A stretch of 64,000 bases of DNA. Source: Blastomyces gilchristii SLH14081 (lineage: Eukaryota; Ascomycota; Eurotiomycetes; Onygenales; Ajellomycetaceae). This document shows, one piece after another, positions 59,232 through 64,000 of this stretch; position 1 is the first letter of the stretch; each line of letters starts with the position of its first letter. Under the pieces are notes generated by a model that saw only the letters and a program-made list of their open reading frames with translations, was not told where the DNA came from and ran no database searches. Both the position numbers and the translations under genes were made by a program. The stretch is taken from contig NW_003101682.1 of assembly GCF_000003855.2 (NCBI RefSeq), positions 4,181,632 through 4,245,631 on the forward strand, read 5' to 3'.

Positions 59232-59264
<33 letters not shown>
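58056..59264 (+). pseudogene. LINE-C ORF2 end, 3' UTR and (AAT)n tail
   Basis: Continues LINE-C after Gypsy-C. The RNase H end has FKLIEIKSYKREN and SDSQAALKRLRN-like text (58140-58205). The zinc ribbon near 58630-58690 has CNANESPEYI and HCALYNSLR. The 65-codon open piece 58674-58871 ends EYEEVEID. The 3' UTR matches LINE-A and LINE-D; the tail of about eleven AAT units ends at 59264. Confidence 0.88.
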
Positions 59265-60280
59265 GCTTCTGATTATAAATATCGTAGTTGATCTCTGCAG
59301 ATTGCATCTTCTGTGAGAAAAAGATCACTGTAACTCAGTTCTTATTTAACTGTAGTTATAAGACTGCTTCTAAAATTGCAAAGAAAAAGACAACTGTCTT
59401 CAATCTAATTAAGAGTAAGAAATTAAAATCAATGAGTATTATCATATCTATAAAGATCTATTTTAATCTTATAAAGATTATATAAGCTTCTGAGATAAGA
59501 AAGTTCTTACAGTTCTTTATTTCAATAATCTTTTCATTCTTTATTCATAGAATGACTTCTTCTTATTTTCATTCTTCAGCATATCTGTAAGAGTCAAGAA
59601 GATTCTTATGAATATAAAGATAAACTATCTATAGAAATTTACAAAGTGTAGAAAGATCTGAATCTTGTGAATACTAGTTAACTTTAGTTATCATAGAATA
59701 GTCTTAACTTATAAAGATTTCATCTGAATATCATTCACAGTGATTATATATTCTAAAAAATTAATTCAGTGAATACTGAAGTTATACTTTATAAGCTTAA
59801 TATACAGTTCTATCTCATCTAAGATCTTTAATATAGTTTATACATGCTCAGTGTATTCTTTCTTCTTCATAGAGTACATTATCACATTATTCAGATATAT
59901 TATTCCAAAGACATTCAGATATACACAAAGTATTTTATTAATAAAAGACTGAAATACTATGAGAATATTAGTCAAATCAAAAGATATTAATAGATATTTA
60001 AATAATCTTAGTCCAGTTCTAAAGACAGTCTTTCATTCATTCTCAGACTGTATTCACAGTTATATATATATATTAATCACATTCAGTTGTGTGAATATAA
60101 CAGCTTCTGTGAAACAGTTAATCACATTCTCAATCAGAGACAGAGAATAGTAACTCTTTATAGTCTTAAAGTTCAGATTATAATAATTTACATACAATCT
60201 AAGATCTTCATTCTTCTTCTTTACTAGTATCACAGAGACTCTCACAGAGATCTGTAAAGATCAGATAAAGTCATTCTTCA
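59265..60280 (-). pseudogene. Gypsy-B copy 3 RNase H and RT
   Basis: On the minus strand near 59325-59270 it reads FFSQKMQSAEINYDIYNQKL, the RNase H block (FHSRKMxPAExNYxIHDKEL). Near 59640-59580 it reads FLHFVNFYR-stop-FIF and LTLTDMLK, the RT thumb/connection. The 61-codon open piece 60245-60060 has VILVKKKNEDLRLYVNY and YSLSLIENVINCF. It begins abruptly at the LINE-C tail; integrase and 3' LTR are absent from the adjoining sequence. Confidence 0.85.
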
Positions 60281-62113
60281 GATTCTTCTTTATATAAGTT
60301 TGTAAGATCTCTGTTTTATGATGAGAGAGCTTATAAATTAATTCTCAGAAGAGTTTCTACTCTTCTATTAAATCTATTATCAGATTCTTCTTATAGTGAG
60401 ATAAAAGCTCAGCTATCTTAACTGAACTTAATATTTCTACAAAATCTCAGTAATTCTCTGATATCTGAAGCTGAGTTTTCATGATCATGAAGTTCTCAGA
60501 TATTTATAAAGTTATTATATAGATGAGCTTGTCTTCTCTAATTATCTCTGCAGTATTAACTGATTCTATCTCTGTGAGTAAGTCTGTTAACACTGATCAG
60601 AAGTATAAATCTGACTCATAGACAGCTATGTACAGATTGTGTCTTTAAAGTTATACAAGTTTCAACTACATATCATCTGTGATATTCATAATAATTACAG
60701 TTTTTATAAATTTTCTCCAAGTTTCAGAGAGACCTTGTAATTCAAAGATAACTCTTATAAGTCTTTCAGTTCTCAGATCTGAGTTCTCATACTCTGCTTA
60801 TTCACTTCACATGCTTTGAAGATATCACAGTAATCTAAGTTTCTGAGTCTATTAATACTTTTTATACTAACAGAGTAACAGTACTACAGCACAGTCTCTC
60901 TCTATAAGTATATATTTTTATTGAGGAAGTAACAGTTTCAGATATCAGTTTCAAGACTCTTAAGAAGACTGTTACTGACTCTATTTTTAACGTCTCGAAT
61001 TTCTATTTTAGTTTATTCAGACAGTTTATATAAAGATATTCTGCTTTTGAATGGATGAAGCAGAGACTCTTTTTCTTAATCTCTTTATTATACACTCTGT
61101 TTACAGAAGCTTATAAAGTCTCTCTATATTTTATCATCTTTCTTCAGTAAATCTGTTCTCTGTTATTCTGACTCTTATAAGCTGATTAACAATTTACTCT
61201 CTATAGATATATAACTCTCACAGTAATCTGTAAGTAATGAATGAGAGTCATCAGTTCTTCAGTGTTAAGAGTCTTACTTAATAGTTTCAATTGAGGATAT
61301 CTTTATTCAGTCTCTTTATAAATATCATTATTCAGATCTTATTTCAGAGCTCTGTTTTCACAGATCTTAATTCATATTATAATTTTATAAAGTACTGTGA
61401 CTAGTTTTATCAGATTTCTCATCTCTTTTTCTAATATTAATAATCACAGCTCAGATATTCTTTATTCAGCTTATAAAGTCTCTTAACTTATTCTTTAAAT
61501 AGGTTTTAAGAATAGATCAGTAGAATCTCTTATAATTATTCACTAGATAATTCAGTCAGTTCTCAACTTCAGTGTAGTAAAGATCTGTTATTATATAGAT
61601 AACAGCTTCTTCATCTTTTATATTACACAGTCAGACTTATGAGTTAATTTTAAATACAAACTGATAAAAGCTTTTATAGATTGTAATTTAATAAATAGTC
61701 TTAAGTAGTCACAGCTTAAGAAAGTTTGTTTTCAGTTTGTAAATATCTCTGAAGATTATATCTATAGACTCAGTTTAAGAGTGTTTACAGACAGTAAGCA
61801 TTTCTAGAAGAAAAATAGCTTAATTTTATAAGAGATGCTCAAGAATGTTCTTAACTAAGATTGATTTATTTATGAGTGTAAGAAGTTTCTCTGTTATAGA
61901 TGCAGAGAATGATGTTTTATAAGTAATTAATAAGTTCTCTGAGACTTCTTTTATAAAGAGTATTCATGATTCAAGTAACTGCTTCTGAGTATCTGTAGTA
62001 CAGTTTATAGAGAGTGAAGTATATAAGTTTCTAATTCTTTCAGTTATAACAGATGATTGCTGACTGACAGAGCTTGAAATATAAGAATAAGTACTCACAG
62101 AAAATTGTTAAAC
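60281..62113 (-). pseudogene. Gypsy-B copy 3 protease, gag and leader
   Basis: Collinear with 8800-10682 of copy 1. The zinc knuckle at 61062-61021 aligns as C-FI-H-SKAE-Y-LYIN-C, so the second Cys and the His are lost. No long open frame. Confidence 0.75.
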
Positions 62114-62337
62114 TGTTTGTAGCTCAATATAATATATACTGTTAACTACTAGAAGTATTCACAGTAGAAAGATAAAATGTAAAGATTAAATATATAATAG
62201 TATTTAAGCTGAGTTATGAATAGTATTCACAAACTTCAGTCTATATAGTTGTGTGTAGCCAAGAGCGGCTAACCCTATTGATTATGTGAGAGATAGGAAT
62301 AGAGGTAAAGAATCCGCGAGAAGCGGGATTTCTTACA
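62114..62337 (-). repeat. Gypsy-B copy 3, 5' LTR (224 bp)
   Basis: Same ends as the other Gypsy-B LTRs; on the minus strand it starts TGTAAGAAATCCCGC. The sequence to the right is a different gypsy gag, so this element is inserted in Gypsy-D. Confidence 0.9.
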
Positions 62338-63290
62338 CAGAATTGAATATGAATATAATGTAAGTGTTGAAGAAATGCTTAGATACTTCTGCATATTTCA
62401 ATACTTCTGATCTCACTCTCTACTCATCATAAATATTGAAAATACTCATGAAACTAAGTGTAGATGAAGATATCATTGATTCATTAACTAATCAAGATTA
62501 GTATATCAATAATCAATTGAAGAATCACATGAGACAGAAGTTTCATTTATGAATAAAGACATGTAAATCAGTGTTACATATATCTGACAATATTATCAGA
62601 CATCTTAATATTCTGTTCAGAGATACTGCTACACAGTAGAAAGTATTAGATTGATTACAGAGTGCTTAACAGAGAAATACTTCTCTCACTACATTTATTC
62701 CTGACTTTAATACCAAGATTCTAGAAGCAGATGATCAATCTTAAAAGAATTGAATGAAGATTAGCAAGCTCAAGAAGACACTAACTTTCAAACTCTTACA
62801 AACTCTTATAAGTGCAGATAAAGACCTGACATATGAAGGCTTCTGCATACAACTTCAGAATTGAATGATTATCTTATCAAGCTTAAGAGTATACAGAACA
62901 GCAGCAGAAGACATTACATCTCAGTCACTCATACACCTGCACAGAAGAATACTAATAATAATACAGATATCATGAATTGAGTAGACTTGAATATCTCTAT
63001 ATAAGCAAGAGTCTTCACTATCTGAACAGGCTTCTGAGTTTCTGAGATTGCTTCTGAAGAAGCTGTCAATTGATATGAAGAAGAAATATGCATTAACTGT
63101 AACTGATCAGAACATATTACTTTTCACTGCTGATCAGTCTACATGCCTTCTCATTTAAAAGACTAATCAGTGTCTGTCTGCATCAATCACATTAAATTAG
63201 AGAAAGATTCAGAAGATAACTATGAGAATATCTTAGTTAAACAGGGAAAATATTAGCTTCTATTCAAATTTGCAAGCAGGGGCTTGAAGA
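62338..63290 (+). pseudogene. Gypsy-D gag (5' part missing)
   Basis: Structural gene of a fourth gypsy family, starting in mid-gene after the Gypsy-B LTR. The zinc knuckle at 63089-63130 reads C-IN-C-N-stop-SE-H-ITFH-C; all four ligands and the spacing are kept, with one stop inside. Upstream there are Gln/Lys-rich helical pieces but no long frame. Confidence 0.75.
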
Positions 63291-63850
63291 GGTCAGATGA
63301 TAATAATTTAAAGAGAAAATGACAATGAATGTGATTCTTATATCTACTGTAGTAAATAACATGTATAATATGAAAGCCATGGTAGACAGCAGAATATGTC
63401 ACTGTGTAGTGATTAAATCTTCAGTCATAAGACACTGTAACCTTCAGTGTATTCTCTTATCAAGATCTCAACTTCTTGCAGAATTTCATGATTCAAAAGA
63501 TATCTGCATCTGTTACATGATGAAACTAAGTATAGATGTCAGAAAACATTAATATAAAGATACTTATATATATAAAGTTAATAATCTTGACTATAATCTT
63601 ATATTAGAACTTGTCTGACTATCTGAACAAGGCATCTTATTGAATGCTTGAAACAGGAGTTTAATATTCTCTAATAATGATTGAATTCATGAAGATGATA
63701 TTTATAAGACTATAAATTTTACACAGATCTCTGTCAATGCATATGAAATGCTCTGAAAGAGCTTCTCATGAAGTCACTGATAACAGAATCATGTGACAAT
63801 CTATTTCATCAATCTGGTTAATATCAAAAAAGCTCTAGAAAAGTTATTCT
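63291..63850 (+). pseudogene. Gypsy-D protease region
   Basis: The open piece 63319-63552 (77 codons) contains AMVDSRICHC; VDSG is expected at a retropepsin active site, so Gly is Arg (codon 63391-63393, Asp at 63385-63387). Downstream it reads YNLILELV-stop-LSEQGILLNA (63590-63645), the decayed YDLILGxPWL motif that follows gypsy proteases. Confidence 0.75.
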
Positions 63851-64000
63851 TTATTACAATAACAGATTCTCATATGAAACTCTCTTAATAATATCATAAA
63901 TATCTAGATGTCTTTCAATAAGACAACATTATAAATCTACTCTCTTTATGAGATTCAGAAATGAATCACAGTATGATGTTAGAAAAGAAGAATGATAAGA
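63851..64000 (+). pseudogene. Gypsy-D start of RT region (cut by window edge)
   Basis: Reads YLDVF followed by a diverged acidic segment and MMLEKKNDK, resembling the pre-RT YxDVFxxxxxxxLPPHRPxDHxI segment. RT proper lies beyond the window. Confidence 0.55.

Noticed and set aside
59288..59485. Plus-strand 65-codon frame with a C-x2-C motif, with a counterpart near 25895
   Set aside because: The minus strand here reads the RNase H block SAEINYDIYNQKL of Gypsy-B, so this frame is its shadow.
1..64000. Classic CpA-type RIP as the sole explanation of AT-richness
   Set aside because: CpA/TpG steps remain common throughout while CpG and CpC/GpG are scarce; the direct LTR comparisons point to CpG and CpC.
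1..64000. CRISPR array, rRNA genes or bacterial operon structure
   Set aside because: No regularly spaced short repeats, no rRNA-like sequence, and the presence of a spliceosomal intron and eukaryotic retroelements.
1..64000. Host protein-coding genes
   Set aside because: Every frame over about 60 codons is either part of a recognised element or a shadow or low-complexity frame; I could not support any host gene.

Overview
This window looks like a repeat-compacted, gene-poor block of a filamentous fungal nuclear genome, most likely a Pezizomycotina ascomycete (an inference; I cannot name the genus). It is very AT-rich and I see no convincing host gene. Almost every base belongs to a transposable element that has decayed by C-to-T / G-to-A transitions. 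Open frames are short. The stops fall where Trp, Arg and Gln codons are expected, and catalytic Asp/Glu/Cys/His codons have become Asn/Lys/Tyr. One 100-base run of N (29089-29188) is an assembly gap.

Layout, left to right. A full Ty3/gypsy element with 157-bp LTRs (Gypsy-A copy 1, minus strand) fills 1-8184. It sits inside a Gypsy-B copy (8185-10906, minus, 224-bp LTR). That copy appears to sit inside a Tad1/I-like LINE (LINE-B, 10907-12997, minus), which in turn sits inside a second Gypsy-A copy (12998-19546, minus). A 5.8-kb hAT DNA transposon follows (19547-25345). Next is a second Gypsy-B copy (25346-27333, 35151-36520 and 37027-37381, minus), split by a full-length LINE (LINE-A, 27334-35150, plus) and by a 506-bp non-autonomous hAT derivative (36521-37026). 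A short two-LTR Gypsy-B derivative with a Copia-like piece occupies 37510-38592.

A third LINE (LINE-C, plus) runs 38593-45206 and 58056-59264. It carries a 931-bp MITE in its 5' UTR. It is split by a chromodomain-bearing gypsy element (Gypsy-C, 45207-58055, 533-bp LTRs, target duplication GAATC). Gypsy-C is itself split within RNase H by a chimeric retroinsertion (48764-53804): a tRNA-like sequence plus about 670 bp of unknown DNA fused to a 5'-truncated LINE, all inside one 13-bp target duplication. A third Gypsy-B copy (59265-62337, minus) and the start of a further gypsy element (Gypsy-D, 62338-64000, plus) close the window.

The coding parts work only as retrotransposon or transposase modules: gag with CCHC knuckles, protease, RT, RNase H, integrase with or without chromodomain; LINE ORF1 and endonuclease-RT-RNase H; and the hAT transposase. 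All look inactive. The most interesting signals are a hypermutation context of CpG and CpC rather than the classic CpA, the tRNA-like/LINE chimera, a 21-bp motif scattered through the hAT element partly at intron positions, and a Cys-rich antisense reading frame conserved in both Gypsy-A copies.
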